A stretch of 62,757 nucleotides of DNA from Bacteroidales bacterium (GTDB lineage Bacteria > Bacteroidota > Bacteroidia > Bacteroidales > Tenuifilaceae): contig JAGPEQ010000008.1 of assembly GCA_018056955.1 (NCBI GenBank), forward strand, positions 1 to 62,757. Direction: 5' to 3'. Below the pieces are notes generated by a model. It searched no databases. It was not told the DNA's origin and was given only the letters and a program-made list of their open reading frames with translations. Positions 27,535 to 38,112 of the stretch are shown in pieces (the first letter of the stretch is position 1; each line of letters starts with the position of its first letter). The position numbers were made by a program, and so were the translations under genes.

Positions 27535-28914
27535 ATGCGATTTTGGACTAAAATACACCTTGTGTTAATCGCCACTGTGAGTTGGGCCTTTGCCTCGCAG
27601 GCACAGCTAACTGCTCCGGGGAGGGTTTTAACCTTACTTACCCAGTACAGCAATACGGCTAAACAGGATTCAATATTTGTATTTTATGGCGATATTGGCA
27701 CGCTTAGCGCTCGCCACACCACCGGGAATAGTGCCAGCTTTAAATGGTATAGGTATAACCCTCTAATCTCAAATCCTGCCTTGCGCTTTGAGCAGTTTGC
27801 CGAGGAAACAGGTGTTGCGCAAAGCAACCAATTAAACCTGACCGAGGGTGGCTACAGAGTGGTAATCACTGATATTACCGATTCAACTGAAACCTTTACC
27901 TGCTGGCTTTTTACCGATAATGTTACGCTCAACCGGATAGACATATACAACAGCTGCCAGTTCCTTGAGCTTAACCCAATCACAACTCCCTCGTCGTACA
28001 ACGTTGCCTACGACCGGTTTGTCTACCATGACCTTTCGCGCTCAAATCAGCCTGAACGGAATACTTACGGACAGCAGTACTTTGCTAATGTTACCTGGCA
28101 GGCATCGGAGAGCCGTATTGAGCTGGCATCGTCCTCAGCATTAAAGTTGGTTATTGAAAATCCTGCACCTCTTTATAATTCCACCTATACCGTTACCATC
28201 CAAAACCCGTTTGGCCGAACCCTAACCCTTACAACCCCGGAGGTTGCTGCCATTGCAACCAAGGCCGATAATCTGATTCAGGTTGACGAAAATGGAGTAT
28301 GGAACGATTTTGATGCGAATGCCGAGTATGAGGCTCTGCTTGGCCTGAGGCTTGAAAGCAAAAGCCTGAACTGCGATTCCATTTACTGGCGCATTACAAC
28401 CCGAAAGATTACCCCTGAAAGCATCTATGAAATTACTGTTTGGCGCGATAGCTCCTTGATTGCACAGCGAAACGAGGCCTTCCCCGATAAAAAGGTAATG
28501 GTTCCCGGATTCTACAAGGTTTACCATTACTCGGTAAATACCCTCTCGGGGTGTATCGACTCGGTTATTACCGATATTAAGGTTGATTCCTCGCGCATAA
28601 GCGCCGATGCCATCCCCAATGTTTTTTCGCCCAATGGCGATGGCAAGAACGACCTTTTCCGCTTTTCCGACACCGATGAGAGCATCCGCTCCATCCGTTC
28701 GTTTACCATCCGTATATATAGCCGCAGCGGTAAGTTGGTGTACACCTATAGTGGCAATCCCCGCGATTGGGAGGGCTGGGATGGTCGCACCAGCCTAGGA
28801 GCCGAGGCCGCCGAGGGTGTTTACTACTACATTATCGAGGCCCGTGGCTGGGACGATCGTCGTTTTGCCCGTGGCCCCTACAAGGGGTTCCTGCATCTGT
28901 TTAGGGGGAGGTAG
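27535..28914 (+). CDS. T9SS type B sorting-domain surface protein
   Basis: A 459-residue exported protein. Residues 1-23 form a signal peptide ending in ASQAQ. The body (about 60-350) is predicted to be beta-rich, Ig/PKD-like repeats without a catalytic motif that I can see. The last 95 residues are a type B C-terminal sorting domain (gliding-motility-associated C-terminal domain): VFSPNGDGKNDLFRF, then FTIRIYSRSGKLVY, then WDGR and GVYYYIIEARG. Such domains direct cargo through the type IX secretion system to the surface or medium. The ligand or role is unknown. No T9SS machinery is in this window. Confidence 0.88.
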   Translation: MRFWTKIHLVLIATVSWAFASQAQLTAPGRVLTLLTQYSNTAKQDSIFVFYGDIGTLSARHTTGNSASFKWYRYNPLISNPALRFEQFAEETGVAQSNQLNLTEGGYRVVITDITDSTETFTCWLFTDNVTLNRIDIYNSCQFLELNPITTPSSYNVAYDRFVYHDLSRSNQPERNTYGQQYFANVTWQASESRIELASSSALKLVIENPAPLYNSTYTVTIQNPFGRTLTLTTPEVAAIATKADNLIQVDENGVWNDFDANAEYEALLGLRLESKSLNCDSIYWRITTRKITPESIYEITVWRDSSLIAQRNEAFPDKKVMVPGFYKVYHYSVNTLSGCIDSVITDIKVDSSRISADAIPNVFSPNGDGKNDLFRFSDTDESIRSIRSFTIRIYSRSGKLVYTYSGNPRDWEGWDGRTSLGAEAAEGVYYYIIEARGWDDRRFARGPYKGFLHLFRGR

Positions 28915-29210
28915 GGGCAGAGTATTGTGTTTGGTTGTTTTTGATTATGAATAGTTTAGAACGCTGGCTGCGTATAACACAAAACATCAAAACCCCTTTG
29001 TCCGAGAACGTCTTCCAGCTCTGTTCGCTCCTTCGCATTTTTAGGGGTTAATAAGATCCTGCGCTACAATTCGATATGCCCAGTACAGGCTACTCAGGAT
29101 GGCAGGTGGAGTTTGTTAGTGTATTGTTGTTCGCTGAAAATGAATATATTATAGTCCTAATTACGCAGAACACTATATTCACTAAACACTAAACTCTATA
29201 CACGCTCCCC
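28915..29210. other. Intergenic region with a dispersed repeat phrase
   Basis: No gene is visible. It contains aaaacccct (about 28988) and aggggtt (about 29042), able to pair over 50 bases. Near 29169-29190 it contains actaaacactaaac, the inverse of a phrase near 18165-18182. It separates two convergent genes, and no strong terminator is evident. Confidence 0.4.
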
Positions 29211-29669
29211 TTATTCCTCAACAATCACAATCTTTTCAATCCTATCGCCAACACGGATAGCATCAATTACTTCAAGGCCTTCGTAAACCTTACCAAAGCA
29301 GGTATGCTGGCGGTCGAGGTGCTTGGTGTTTTGCCTGTTGTGGCAAATAAAGAACTGTGAACCACCCGTGTTTCGGCCTGCATGCGCCATGGAAAGTACG
29401 CCACGGTCGTGGTACTGGTTATTTCCGGTAAGTTCGCAGTTAATTTTATAGCCGGGTCCACCGGTACCCACCCGGGGATCGGTCATATCCTTGGAGAAGG
29501 GGCATCCGCCCTGAATCACAAAATTGGGGATTACACGGTGAAAGGCTAACCCATCGTAAAAGCCTTCATTGGCCAACTTAACAAAGTTAGCAACGGTGTT
29601 TGGGGCATCCTCCTCGTAGAACTTAACCTTCATTACCCCTTTCGATGTGTGAATTTCTGCTGTTCTCAT
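29211..29669 (-). CDS. Cyclophilin-type peptidyl-prolyl isomerase
   Basis: A single-domain cytoplasmic cyclophilin of 152 residues that speeds cis-trans isomerisation at proline. Active-site elements are [13 protein letters not shown] (catalytic Arg) and GGSQFFICH. The position of the tryptophan that binds cyclosporin in eukaryotic proteins is taken by His in [13 protein letters not shown], which predicts weak drug binding. The start at 29669 ([11 protein letters not shown]) fits the family; an upstream in-frame ATG would add seven residues that overlap the promoter. It lies downstream of the EF-G paralogue but has its own promoter. Confidence 0.93.
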   Translation of the reverse strand: MRTAEIHTSKGVMKVKFYEEDAPNTVANFVKLANEGFYDGLAFHRVIPNFVIQGGCPFSKDMTDPRVGTGGPGYKINCELTGNNQYHDRGVLSMAHAGRNTGGSQFFICHNRQNTKHLDRQHTCFGKVYEGLEVIDAIRVGDRIEKIVIVEE

Positions 29670-29687
29670 GGTATTGTTTGTTTGGCA

Positions 29688-29719
29688 CAAAGGTATAAAA
29701 AAAAGAGGGCTAACCCCAA
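29688..29719 (-). promoter_or_regulatory. Promoter of the cyclophilin gene
   Basis: On the minus strand TTG (29719-29717), 21 bases and TACCTTTG (29695-29688) match the consensus. The TTG lies within the loop of the terminator of the upstream EF-G paralogue, so terminator and promoter overlap. Confidence 0.55.
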
Positions 29720-29736
29720 TTGGTAGTCCTCTTTTG
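29698..29736 (-). terminator. Terminator of the EF-G paralogue gene
   Basis: Arms aaaagagg and cctctttt, extended by a partly paired ctaacc/ggtag segment, enclose ccaatt. On the minus strand the hairpin ends in a run of U, as expected for rho-independent termination about 15 bases past the stop. Confidence 0.7.
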
Positions 29737-29751
29737 CTGAACAGGGTATGG

Positions 29752-31908
29752 CTATTCTTCCTCTTCCTGTTCCTGGTATGCCTTTAGGAGCTTTTCCTGA
29801 ACATCGGCAGGCACCTGCTCGTATGAGGCAAACTTCATGGTGTAGGTAGCTCTACCGCTGGTTAACGATGATAGGGCAGTGGAGTAGCGGTTTAGTTCAG
29901 CTAGGGGAACCTTGGCATTAATCACCTCAAATCCCTTAACGCTGCCCATACCCATGATAATGGCGCGGCGGTTCTGCAGGTCGCTCATCACATCGCCCAT
30001 ACGGTCGGCAGGAACTAGCACCTCAACATCGTAAATGGGCTCCATGATCTTAGGCCCGGCATCCTTGAATGCGTTCTTGAATGCGTTGCGGCCAGCAAGC
30101 TTAAACGAGATTTCGTTGGAGTCAACCGGGTGCATCTTACCGTCGTAAACGGCAACGCGGATATCGCGGGCATATGAACCGGTAAGCGGGCCCTGCTCCA
30201 TCTTCTCCATAATGCCCTTGAGGATGGCAGGCATAAAGCGAGCATCAATTGCTCCACCTACAATGCAGTTATAGAACACCAACTTGCCGCCCCATTCCAG
30301 GTCAATAACTTCCTTCCCCCTAACCGAGAGGTTGATTTCCTTACCGTTAACCTTGTACTTAACGGGATCGGGTGCACCCTCAACGTAGGGCTCAATAACC
30401 AGGTGAACCTCGCCAAACTGACCGGCTCCACCCGATTGTTTCTTATGGCGATAGTCGGCCTGGGCAACCTTGGTAATGGTTTCGCGGTATGGGATACGTG
30501 GGGCTATGTATTCAATCTCGAGCTTGTGTAGGTTGGTAAGCTGCCACTTCAGAATATTGAGGTGGAACTCACCCTGACCGGAAAGGATAATCTGGCGGAG
30601 CTCCTTGGAGTGTTCAACCAGAATGGTTGGGTCTTCCTGGTGGGCACGGTTAAGCAGTTCGCCAAGCTTTTCAACCTCGGCCTCGTTTTTAGGCTTAACA
30701 GCGGTGCGGAACTTGGGATCGGGGAATTCCATGGGATCGAAGGTGAAATCCAGACCTGGTCCGCAAAGGGTATGGTTGGTCTTACTGTTCTTGAGCTTTA
30801 CGGTAGCGCCTATATCGCCAGCAACCAGCTCGGTAACCTTGTTACGGTTCTTGCCGGCTACAACAAATAGCTGCGAAAGGCGTTCCTTGGTTGAGTTGTT
30901 GGCGTTGGTTAGGTCCATACCCTCAGTTACCTTACCGGACATTACGCGGAAGTAGCTGATTTCGCCAATGTGTGGCTCAACGGTCGATTTGAAAATGAAA
31001 AGCGAGGTTGGAGCGCTGGCGTCGCAGGTAATGGGTTTATTGTTATTGTTTTTAAGAACCGGTGAGTGGGTAGGATTAGGCCCAACGTTAATGATAAAAT
31101 CCATGAGGCGCTTGGTGCCAATGTTTTTAGCTGCCGATAGGCAGAAAACCGGCATAATGCTGCGGCTGGCAATACCCTTTGAAAGGCCTGAGCGCATCTC
31201 GTCCTCGGAGAGCGAACCCTGCTCAAAGAACTTCTCCATGAGCGATTCGTCGTTCTCGGCAGCAGCCTCAATGAGCGCATTGTGAAGCTCAGTGGCCTTA
31301 TCCATTTCGCTGTCGGGAATGGGGAACTCCTCGCGGATACCGGTATCACCCTTAAACTTATACATTTTCATGGTGATTACATCGATAAAGCTATCGAAAG
31401 CAGCACCGGTGGCAACGGGGTACTGGGTTAAGATAACCTTATTACCGAAGGTTTGCTTCAGCGAGTCGAGCGTGGCATCAAAGTTAGCCTTATCGTGGTC
31501 GAGCTGGTTAACGGCCAGTATCATGGGCTTGTGAAGGTGCTCGGCGTGACGGTTGAAGATTTCGGTACCAACCTCAACCCCGTACTGGGCATTAATAACC
31601 ATTACCAGCAAATCGGTTGGGTACATCGATGAGATAACAGCACCAACAAAGTCGTCGGATCCCGGAGTGTCAATAATGTTTAGCTTGCTGTTATTGAACT
31701 CGGTGTATAGCAAGGTTGAAAAAATTGACCTTTGGTTCTGTTGTTCAATTTCGGTGTAATCGGAAACGGTGTTTTTCCCATCAATTGTTCCCTTGCGTTC
31801 AATTATTTTACCTTCAAACATCATCGACTCGGCCAGTGAAGTTTTGCCCGAGCCGGTATTACCCAGTAAGGCGATATTCCTAATTTGTTCGGTTTGGTAG
31901 GTTTTCAT
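29752..31908 (-). CDS. Divergent elongation factor G-like GTPase
   Basis: A 718-residue paralogue of EF-G, distinct from the fusA product encoded at 33240. All five EF-G domains can be followed. The P-loop GNTGSGKT (16-23) and DTPG (80-83) are intact, but the guanine-specificity motif is NQLD (134-137) instead of NKxD. The switch I segment QNQRSIFS replaces ERGITITS and has lost the canonical threonine. The domain IV loop [10 protein letters not shown] is kept. Proteins of this EF-G2-like kind occur in many bacteria, and their function is not settled; reduced GTPase activity or a role outside normal translocation is possible. It is divergent from the str operon, with a shared 400-base upstream region. 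Confidence 0.85.
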   Translation of the reverse strand: MKTYQTEQIRNIALLGNTGSGKTSLAESMMFEGKIIERKGTIDGKNTVSDYTEIEQQNQRSIFSTLLYTEFNNSKLNIIDTPGSDDFVGAVISSMYPTDLLVMVINAQYGVEVGTEIFNRHAEHLHKPMILAVNQLDHDKANFDATLDSLKQTFGNKVILTQYPVATGAAFDSFIDVITMKMYKFKGDTGIREEFPIPDSEMDKATELHNALIEAAAENDESLMEKFFEQGSLSEDEMRSGLSKGIASRSIMPVFCLSAAKNIGTKRLMDFIINVGPNPTHSPVLKNNNNKPITCDASAPTSLFIFKSTVEPHIGEISYFRVMSGKVTEGMDLTNANNSTKERLSQLFVVAGKNRNKVTELVAGDIGATVKLKNSKTNHTLCGPGLDFTFDPMEFPDPKFRTAVKPKNEAEVEKLGELLNRAHQEDPTILVEHSKELRQIILSGQGEFHLNILKWQLTNLHKLEIEYIAPRIPYRETITKVAQADYRHKKQSGGAGQFGEVHLVIEPYVEGAPDPVKYKVNGKEINLSVRGKEVIDLEWGGKLVFYNCIVGGAIDARFMPAILKGIMEKMEQGPLTGSYARDIRVAVYDGKMHPVDSNEISFKLAGRNAFKNAFKDAGPKIMEPIYDVEVLVPADRMGDVMSDLQNRRAIIMGMGSVKGFEVINAKVPLAELNRYSTALSSLTSGRATYTMKFASYEQVPADVQEKLLKAYQEQEEEE

Positions 31909-32150
31909 GCGGTTTACGCTTATTTTTGGTTTAACATAAGGTTATTTTATTTTTTCCAATCGCGGGTATTCATATATAGTAAAAGGTATATCCCTTTACA
32001 ACCAATTCCCTTGACTGGTTACCCTTTTTTTGGGTAGCCCAAAAATAGTAAAATTTTGTTTCCAACAAATAAAATTTGCCAAAAGCCTTATGTTGTAAAA
32101 CATTTTGGGGCACAGGGCCGATATTTTTTACAAGTTACTAAGAATCAGGA

Positions 32151-32181
32151 TTGTTTTTTTAAATCAAAAGTTATACCTTTG
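32151..32181 (+). promoter_or_regulatory. Upstream promoter P1 of the str/S10 operon
   Basis: TTG (32151-32153), exactly 20 bases, and TACCTTTG (32174-32181) is a full match to the Bacteroidota promoter. It would give a leader of about 125 bases before rpsL. Confidence 0.65.
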
Positions 32182-32240
32182 CGCCCGCAAAAAGCAAACC
32201 GGCTAAAAAAGCTGATGTACAAAAAAGTTGATTTGCATAG

Positions 32241-32269
32241 TTGTAATTGTAAAAAAATCAATACCTTTG
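32241..32269 (+). promoter_or_regulatory. Downstream promoter P2 of the str/S10 operon
   Basis: TTG (32241-32243), 18 bases, and TACCTTTG (32262-32269). The -7 element is identical to that of P1 and lies 88 bases further on, giving a leader of about 36 bases. Tandem promoters suit the high expression of ribosomal protein genes. Confidence 0.6.
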
Positions 32270-32312
32270 CAGTCCATTTTTTAAACTTAAACTATAACAA
32301 TAAATTGGATTT

Positions 32313-32702
32313 ATGCCAACAATTCAGCAACTAGTAAGAAAAGGAAGGTCTAAACTGGTGGATAAGAGCAAGGCTCCAGCCCTTGATGCTTGCCCCCAGA
32401 GACGAGGTGTATGTGTACGCGTGTACACCACTACGCCTAAGAAGCCGAATTCGGCTATGCGTAAGGTTGCCAGGGTTAGGCTTACTAACGGTAAGGAGGT
32501 TAACGCCTACATTCCTGGTGAAGGTCACAACTTGCAGGAGCACTCCATAGTGCTAATCCGCGGGGGTAGGGTAAAGGATTTGCCCGGTGTGCGTTATCAC
32601 CTCATTCGCGGAACACTCGATGCTTCCGGAGTTGAGGGTCGCAAACAGGGCCGTTCCAAGTACGGCGCCAAGAGGCCTAAGGATAAGGCTAGTAAAAAGT
32701 AA
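32313..32702 (+). CDS. rpsL: Ribosomal protein S12
   Basis: A 129-residue decoding-centre protein of the 30S subunit, first gene of the str operon. The loops [10 protein letters not shown] (Lys43-Lys44 counting Met) and [12 protein letters not shown] (Lys88, Asp89) keep the residues whose changes give streptomycin resistance, so the sequence looks wild type there. The C-terminal tail is lysine-rich. No Shine-Dalgarno site precedes the start, as is usual for this phylum. Confidence 0.99.
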   Translation: MPTIQQLVRKGRSKLVDKSKAPALDACPQRRGVCVRVYTTTPKKPNSAMRKVARVRLTNGKEVNAYIPGEGHNLQEHSIVLIRGGRVKDLPGVRYHLIRGTLDASGVEGRKQGRSKYGAKRPKDKASKK

Positions 32703-32731
32703 AAGTTAACCTCATTTGAATTGGTTGAACA

Positions 32732-33208
32732 ATGAGAAAAGCAAAACCAAAAAAACGGATTATCTTACCCGATCCCAAGTTTGGCGATATAATGGTTACC
32801 AAGTTTGTGAATAACTTAATGGTAACGGGTAAGAAGAGTATTGCCTTCGGAATCTTTTACAATGCACTTGATATAGTAGGTAAAAGAATGAAGGACAGCG
32901 AAAAATCGCCCCTTGAAATCTGGAAGATTGCCCTTGAAAACGTTACCCCACAGGTTGAGGTAAAGAGCCGCAGGGTGGGTGGTGCTACTTTCCAGGTGCC
33001 CACCGAGGTTCGGCCTGAGCGTAAGCAATCGCTATCCATGAAAAACCTTATTCTTTATGCCCGCAAACGCGTTGGTAAGGGTATGAGCGACAAGCTTGCT
33101 GCAGAGATTATGGCTGCTTACAACCAGGAAGGTGGTGCTTTCAAGCGTAAGGAGGATATGCATAAGATGGCTGAAGCTAACAAGGCTTTTGCACATTTCC
33201 GTTTTTAA
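32732..33208 (+). CDS. rpsG: Ribosomal protein S7
   Basis: Primary 16S rRNA-binding protein that nucleates assembly of the 30S head and lies near the E site. The 158 residues match the family, with [20 protein letters not shown] typical of the beta-hairpin region. It sits 29 bases after rpsL and 31 before fusA. Confidence 0.99.
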   Translation: MRKAKPKKRIILPDPKFGDIMVTKFVNNLMVTGKKSIAFGIFYNALDIVGKRMKDSEKSPLEIWKIALENVTPQVEVKSRRVGGATFQVPTEVRPERKQSLSMKNLILYARKRVGKGMSDKLAAEIMAAYNQEGGAFKRKEDMHKMAEANKAFAHFRF

Positions 33209-33239
33209 GACCCATTAGTACGAGGAAGGTAGGAGATTG

Positions 33240-35357
33240 ATGAGCAGAGATTTAAGATTCACTCGGAATATTGGGATTATGGCCCACATCGACGCCGGTA
33301 AAACAACAACTACCGAGCGTATCCTGTTTTATACAGGTAAAACTCACAGGATTGGTGAGGTACATGATGGGGCTGCAACGATGGACTGGATGGTGCAGGA
33401 GCAGGAGCGTGGTATAACTATTACCTCGGCCGCTACTACAACTTTTTGGAACTACGAGAACAAGCAGTATCAAATAAACATTATCGACACCCCGGGACAC
33501 GTGGACTTCACCGTTGAGGTGGAGCGATCGCTCCGCGTACTCGATGGCGCTATTGCCACTTTCTGTGCTGTGGGTGGTGTTGAACCCCAAAGCGAAACCG
33601 TTTGGCGTCAGGCCGATAAGTACAGGGTTCCCCGCATTGCCTATGTTAACAAGATGGACCGTGTGGGTGCCGATTTCCTTGGGGTGGTTCAGGAAATTAA
33701 AGACAAACTGGGTGCAAATCCAATTCCCATTCAACTCCCTATCGGGGCCGAAGATAACTTTAACGGCATTATCGATCTTGTTGAGAATAAGGCCGTTGTT
33801 TTCTTTGAGGACGAAAAGCTGAAGGCTACCAACTACCGTCTGGAGCCCGTTCCTGCCAACATGAAGGACGAGGTTGACGAGTGGCGTGCCAAGCTTATTG
33901 AGGCAGTTGCATCGTACAACGATGAGCTCCTTGAGCGTTTCTTTGAAGACCCCGATTCCATTACCAAGCAGGAGATTATTGAAACTATCCGTAAGGCCAC
34001 AATCGACATGTCGATTATTCCGGTTCTTTGCGGATCGTCGTTCAAGAATAAGGGAATACAACACTTGCTCGATGCGGTTATTGCCTTCCTACCCAGCCCT
34101 CTCGATAAGGGTGATGTGGTTGGCACAAATCCTAACACCGGTAACGAAGAGGTTCGTAAACCATACATCGATCAGCCTTTCTGCGGTTTAGCATTCAAGA
34201 TTGCTACCGACCCCTTTGTAGGCCGTCTGGCCTTCATCAGGGTTTACTCCGGAAAGGTTGATAGCGGTAGCTACGTTTTCAACACCCGTACCGGTAAAAA
34301 GGAGCGTATTAGCCGTATTTACCAGATGCATGCCAACAAACAGAACCCAATTGAGTTCTGCGAGGCTGGCGATATCTGTGCAGCAGTTGGTTTTAAAGAT
34401 ATTAGAACAGGCGATACCCTTTGCTTGGAGGAAAAACCTATAGCCCTTGAGGCAATGACTTTCCCTGAGCCTGTAATCGGTTTGGCTATTGAGCCCAAGA
34501 CCCAAAAGGATCTTGACAAACTCGGTATTGCGCTTGGTAAACTTTCAGAGGAAGACCCAACATTCCGTGTAAACACCGACCCCGATAGCGGTCAAACCGT
34601 TATTAGCGGTATGGGTGAGTTACACCTTGAGATCATTGTTGACCGCCTACGTCGCGAGTTTAACGTTGAGATCAATCAAGGTGCTCCTCAGGTTGCTTAC
34701 CGTGAGGCATTTACCAGGAGCGTTTCGCACCGTGAGGTGTTCAAGAAGCAAACCGGTGGTAAGGGTAAGTTCGCCGATATCATTTTTGAACTTGGTCCAG
34801 CCGACGAAGGTGTTACCGGACTGCAGTTTATTGACGAGGTGAAGGGTGGTAATATTCCCCGTGAGTTTATCCCCTCAGTACAAAAGGGTTTTGAGTTAGC
34901 CATGAGCAACGGCGTACTCGCCGGCTATGCCATACCAAGCATGAAGGTGGTGCTCAAGGATGGTTCGTTCCACCCGGTTGACTCCGATGCTCTATCGTTC
35001 GAAATTGCTGCCCGCTACGGATTCCGTGCAGCAGGTCCAAAAGCCGCTCCGGTTTTACTTGAGCCAATCATGAATGTTGAGGTGGTTACCCCCGAGGAGA
35101 ACATGGGTGATGTAATAGGTGACCTCAACAAGCGTCGTGGCCAGATTACCGGAATGGAATCGAAGGGTAACGCCCGCGTGGTTAAGGCTAAGGTTCCCCT
35201 GGCCGAGATGTTTGGGTACGTAACCGTACTCCGTACACTAACCTCCGGACGCGCCACTTCAACCATGGAGTTCTCGCACTACGCCGAAGTACCCGCTAAC
35301 ATTGCTAAGGAGGTGATTGAGAAATCCAAGGGCAAAGAGCTAAAAGAAATTGAATAA
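33240..35357 (+). CDS. fusA: Elongation factor G
   Basis: The canonical translocation GTPase, 705 residues. Motifs are AHIDAGKTT (G1), [12 protein letters not shown] (switch I with the conserved Thr), DTPGHVDF (G3) and NKMD (G4), followed by domains II to V. ATG at 33240 is chosen; a TTG one codon upstream is less likely. A purine-rich stretch (gaggaaggtaggag) just before the start is one of the better Shine-Dalgarno-like sites in the cluster. No tuf gene follows; the next gene is rpsJ after 22 bases. The EF-G-like gene at 29752-31908 is a divergent paralogue. Confidence 0.99.
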   Translation: MSRDLRFTRNIGIMAHIDAGKTTTTERILFYTGKTHRIGEVHDGAATMDWMVQEQERGITITSAATTTFWNYENKQYQINIIDTPGHVDFTVEVERSLRVLDGAIATFCAVGGVEPQSETVWRQADKYRVPRIAYVNKMDRVGADFLGVVQEIKDKLGANPIPIQLPIGAEDNFNGIIDLVENKAVVFFEDEKLKATNYRLEPVPANMKDEVDEWRAKLIEAVASYNDELLERFFEDPDSITKQEIIETIRKATIDMSIIPVLCGSSFKNKGIQHLLDAVIAFLPSPLDKGDVVGTNPNTGNEEVRKPYIDQPFCGLAFKIATDPFVGRLAFIRVYSGKVDSGSYVFNTRTGKKERISRIYQMHANKQNPIEFCEAGDICAAVGFKDIRTGDTLCLEEKPIALEAMTFPEPVIGLAIEPKTQKDLDKLGIALGKLSEEDPTFRVNTDPDSGQTVISGMGELHLEIIVDRLRREFNVEINQGAPQVAYREAFTRSVSHREVFKKQTGGKGKFADIIFELGPADEGVTGLQFIDEVKGGNIPREFIPSVQKGFELAMSNGVLAGYAIPSMKVVLKDGSFHPVDSDALSFEIAARYGFRAAGPKAAPVLLEPIMNVEVVTPEENMGDVIGDLNKRRGQITGMESKGNARVVKAKVPLAEMFGYVTVLRTLTSGRATSTMEFSHYAEVPANIAKEVIEKSKGKELKEIE

Positions 35358-35379
35358 TTACTTTTATCCGATAAGTACA

Positions 35380-35685
35380 ATGAGCCAAAAGATTAGAATT
35401 AAACTCAAATCGTACGACCACAACCTGGTTGACAAGTCGGCCGAAAAGATCGTTAAAACGGTCAAGGCTACAGGCGCTGTGGTGAGCGGTCCAATTCCGC
35501 TTCCAACACATAAGCGGATTTTTACGGTTAACCGTTCAACATTCGTTAACAAGAAGTCGAGGGAGCAATTTGAACTCAGCTCCTATAAGCGTTTGCTCGA
35601 TATCTACAGCTCCAATGCGAAGACTATCGATGCTCTGATGAAGCTCGAACTTCCCAGTGGAGTCGAAGTAGAGATTAAAGTATGA
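35380..35685 (+). CDS. rpsJ: Ribosomal protein S10
   Basis: A 101-residue 30S head protein; in other bacteria it also joins NusB in transcription antitermination. The start at 35380 gives the family-typical [14 protein letters not shown]; an upstream in-frame ATG at 35350 would overlap fus[21 protein letters not shown] is the conserved core. It opens the S10 section of the cluster. Confidence 0.98.
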   Translation: MSQKIRIKLKSYDHNLVDKSAEKIVKTVKATGAVVSGPIPLPTHKRIFTVNRSTFVNKKSREQFELSSYKRLLDIYSSNAKTIDALMKLELPSGVEVEIKV

Positions 35686-35710
35686 GTGTGAATTGTAAAC
35701 TAGAAAGACA

Positions 35711-36328
35711 ATGCCACAAGGATTAATTGGACGTAAAATCGGAATGACTTCCGTATTCGGTGAGGATGGTAAGAATATCCCCTGCACCGTAATTGAGGCT
35801 GGTCCTTGCGTTGTCACACAGGTGAAAAACGCTGAAACCGATGGCTATGCCGCCATTCAGCTTGCCTATGATGACAAAAAGGAGAAACACACCAGCAGGC
35901 CTATGCTAGGCCATTTCAAGAAAGCCAACACTACTCCCAAACGTAAGCTGGTTGAATTCCGCGATTGGGAAGGATTACAGCTTGGTGATGTAGTAACCGT
36001 TGACCTCTTTGCCAATGACAACTGGGTTGACGTAGTTGGTATAACCAAAGGGAAAGGATTCCAGGGTGTTGTAAAGCGCCACGGTTTTAACGGAGTGGGC
36101 GGAAGAACCCACGGTCAGCACAACCGTCAGCGTCACCCGGGTTCTATGGGTGCATCTTCGTTCCCTTCACGCGTACTCCCCGGCAAGCGTTTGGCAGGCC
36201 GTACCGGAGGCGACAGGGTGAAGATCATCAACCTACGTGTTCTTAAGGTTATCCCTGAGAGCAATCTTTTACTCGTTAAAGGATCGATTCCAGGGGCAAA
36301 GGGTTCTTACATAATTATTGAGAAGTAA
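35711..36328 (+). CDS. rplC: Ribosomal protein L3
   Basis: A 205-residue 23S rRNA-binding protein reaching towards the peptidyl transferase centre. The long conserved loop is seen in [20 protein letters not shown]. The stop overlaps the rplD start by one base (TAATG), so translation is likely coupled. Confidence 0.99.
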   Translation: MPQGLIGRKIGMTSVFGEDGKNIPCTVIEAGPCVVTQVKNAETDGYAAIQLAYDDKKEKHTSRPMLGHFKKANTTPKRKLVEFRDWEGLQLGDVVTVDLFANDNWVDVVGITKGKGFQGVVKRHGFNGVGGRTHGQHNRQRHPGSMGASSFPSRVLPGKRLAGRTGGDRVKIINLRVLKVIPESNLLLVKGSIPGAKGSYIIIEK

Positions 36329-36960
36329 TGGAAATCAAGGTACTTAACATACAAGGAAAGGAAACCGGCAGGACCATTCAGTTGGAAGACTCGATTTTTG
36401 GTATCGAACCCAACGACCATGCCATTTACCTCGACGTAAAGCAAATCCTAGCTAACCGTCGTCAGGGTACGCACAAATCCAAACAGCGTAACGAGGTTTC
36501 CGGTAGTACCCGTAAACTCAAACGCCAAAAGGGTACCGATACTGCTCGCGCAGGTAGCATCAAGTCGCCTGTGTTCCGTGGTGGTGGACGTATATTTGGT
36601 CCCGTTCCACGCGACTATAGCTTTAAGCTAAACAAGAAGATTAAGCAGCTGGCTCGTAAGAGCGCTCTTGCATACAAGGTTAAGGAGAATGCTCTACTTG
36701 TTATTGAAGATTTCAGCTTTGATACTCCAAAAACCAAGGAATTTGTAAATATCTGCAAGAACCTGAACGTAGCCGACAAAAAAACACTCTTCTTGTTGGG
36801 CGAGACAAATAAAAATATATATTTGTCGTCCAGAAATTTACAGAAGCAAGCAACTGCAATTGCCTCATCAGTAAACACTTACGAGATTTTAAATGCCAAC
36901 ATGTTGGTGTTAACTGAGAGTTCTGTAGATGCTCTGAACAAAATGTTTAAGGTATCATAA
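36328..36960 (+). CDS. rplD: Ribosomal protein L4
   Basis: A 210-residue protein of the polypeptide exit tunnel wall. The extended loop with [19 protein letters not shown] and [20 protein letters not shown] is present. In E. coli L4 represses its own S10 operon; I cannot identify a matching leader structure here. Its start overlaps rplC by one base. Confidence 0.98.
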   Translation: MEIKVLNIQGKETGRTIQLEDSIFGIEPNDHAIYLDVKQILANRRQGTHKSKQRNEVSGSTRKLKRQKGTDTARAGSIKSPVFRGGGRIFGPVPRDYSFKLNKKIKQLARKSALAYKVKENALLVIEDFSFDTPKTKEFVNICKNLNVADKKTLFLLGETNKNIYLSSRNLQKQATAIASSVNTYEILNANMLVLTESSVDALNKMFKVS

Positions 36961-36972
36961 CAAGGAAGCGCC

Positions 36973-37263
36973 ATGGATATACTGATAAAACCAGTTGTAA
37001 CTGAAAAGATGGAGCGCTTAACCGATAAGCTGAACCAATACGGCTTTATCGTGGATAAGAGAGCTAATAAGTTACAGATAAAGAAGGCAATAGAGGAGTT
37101 ATACGGGGTAACCGTTGACTCAGTGAATACCATGCGTTATGCCGGTAAAGTTAAGTCCCGTTACACCCGTACTGGTGTGTTGGTGGGCCGTACCAATAGC
37201 TACAAAAAAGCTATCGTAACGCTTAAGGAAGGAGATAAGATTGATTTTTATAGCAACATTTAA
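36973..37263 (+). CDS. rplW: Ribosomal protein L23
   Basis: A 96-residue protein at the exit of the ribosomal tunnel, docking site for trigger factor and SRP. Conserved elements are [15 protein letters not shown] at the N terminus and [20 protein letters not shown] in the middle. It lies 5 bases before rplB. Confidence 0.98.
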   Translation: MDILIKPVVTEKMERLTDKLNQYGFIVDKRANKLQIKKAIEELYGVTVDSVNTMRYAGKVKSRYTRTGVLVGRTNSYKKAIVTLKEGDKIDFYSNI

Positions 37264-37268
37264 CTAAG

Positions 37269-38093
37269 ATGGCTGTACGGAAACTAAAACCTGTTACACC
37301 AGGACAGAGACACAAGATTATAGGTTTGTTCGATGACATTACCACAAACAAACCTGAGAAGTCGTTACTAGTCCCCCTGAAAAAGACTGGTGGTCGCAAC
37401 AACCAAGGCCGAAGGACCATGCGATATATAGGGGGAGGCCACAAGCGCAGATACAGATTAATCGATTTCCTGCGCAACCGTGAGAATGAGCCGGCTGTGG
37501 TAAAGACTATTGAGTACGATCCCAACCGCACTGCACGTATAGCGCTGGTTGAGTACCCCGATGGCGAGAAGCGCTACATTGTAGCCCCTGCAGGGCTTAA
37601 GGTAGGCCAAACCATCATGTCGGGTCGCGGTGTTGCTCCTGAGGTGGGTAATACCCTTTACCTGGGCGAAATACCCCTAGGTACCATTATCCACAACATC
37701 GAGCTGTACCCTGGCCGTGGTGCTTGCATGGCACGTAGCGCTGGATCGTATGCTCAGCTACTAGCCCGTGAGGGGAAATACGCTATTATTAAGCTGCCTA
37801 GCGGCGAAACCCGCATGGTACTTAACGAGTGTAAAGCAACCATTGGTAGCGTGTCGAACTCTGACCATGCATTGGAAAAATCCGGTAAAGCCGGACGTAG
37901 CCGTTGGTTAGGTCGTCGTCCTCGCACCCGTGGTGTTGCCATGAACCCTGTTGATCACCCCATGGGTGGTGGTGAAGGACGTGCCTCAGGAGGTCACCCA
38001 CGCTCGCGCAAGGGTATTCCTGCTAAGGGTTATAAGACTCGTTCCAAGAAGAAACACAGCAGCAAGTTCATCATTGAACGCAGGAAAAAGTAA
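37269..38093 (+). CDS. rplB: Ribosomal protein L2
   Basis: A 274-residue primary 23S-binding protein needed for subunit association and peptidyl transferase assembly. The signature [17 protein letters not shown] near the C terminus, with its essential histidine, is intact, as is [19 protein letters not shown] near residue 40. Confidence 0.99.
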   Translation: MAVRKLKPVTPGQRHKIIGLFDDITTNKPEKSLLVPLKKTGGRNNQGRRTMRYIGGGHKRRYRLIDFLRNRENEPAVVKTIEYDPNRTARIALVEYPDGEKRYIVAPAGLKVGQTIMSGRGVAPEVGNTLYLGEIPLGTIIHNIELYPGRGACMARSAGSYAQLLAREGKYAIIKLPSGETRMVLNECKATIGSVSNSDHALEKSGKAGRSRWLGRRPRTRGVAMNPVDHPMGGGEGRASGGHPRSRKGIPAKGYKTRSKKKHSSKFIIERRKK

Positions 38094-38112
38094 TTTGTAA
38101 AAAACTGTAACT

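Larger units (their letters stand above)
31909..32312. promoter_or_regulatory. Divergent regulatory region, EF-G paralogue / str operon
   Basis: This 404-base region serves both directions. For the plus strand it holds two tandem promoters listed separately. For the minus strand a TATTTTTG element (32047-32040) with TTG at 32068-32066, 18 bases away, is a possible promoter. A hairpin GGTTACCC/GGGTAGCC with a loop of seven T (32017-32039) lies at its expected start point. No gene is seen in it. Confidence 0.5.

Noticed and set aside
33252-34064. 270-codon open frame opposite fusA
   Set aside because: Antisense shadow of EF-G domain I; no family resemblance.
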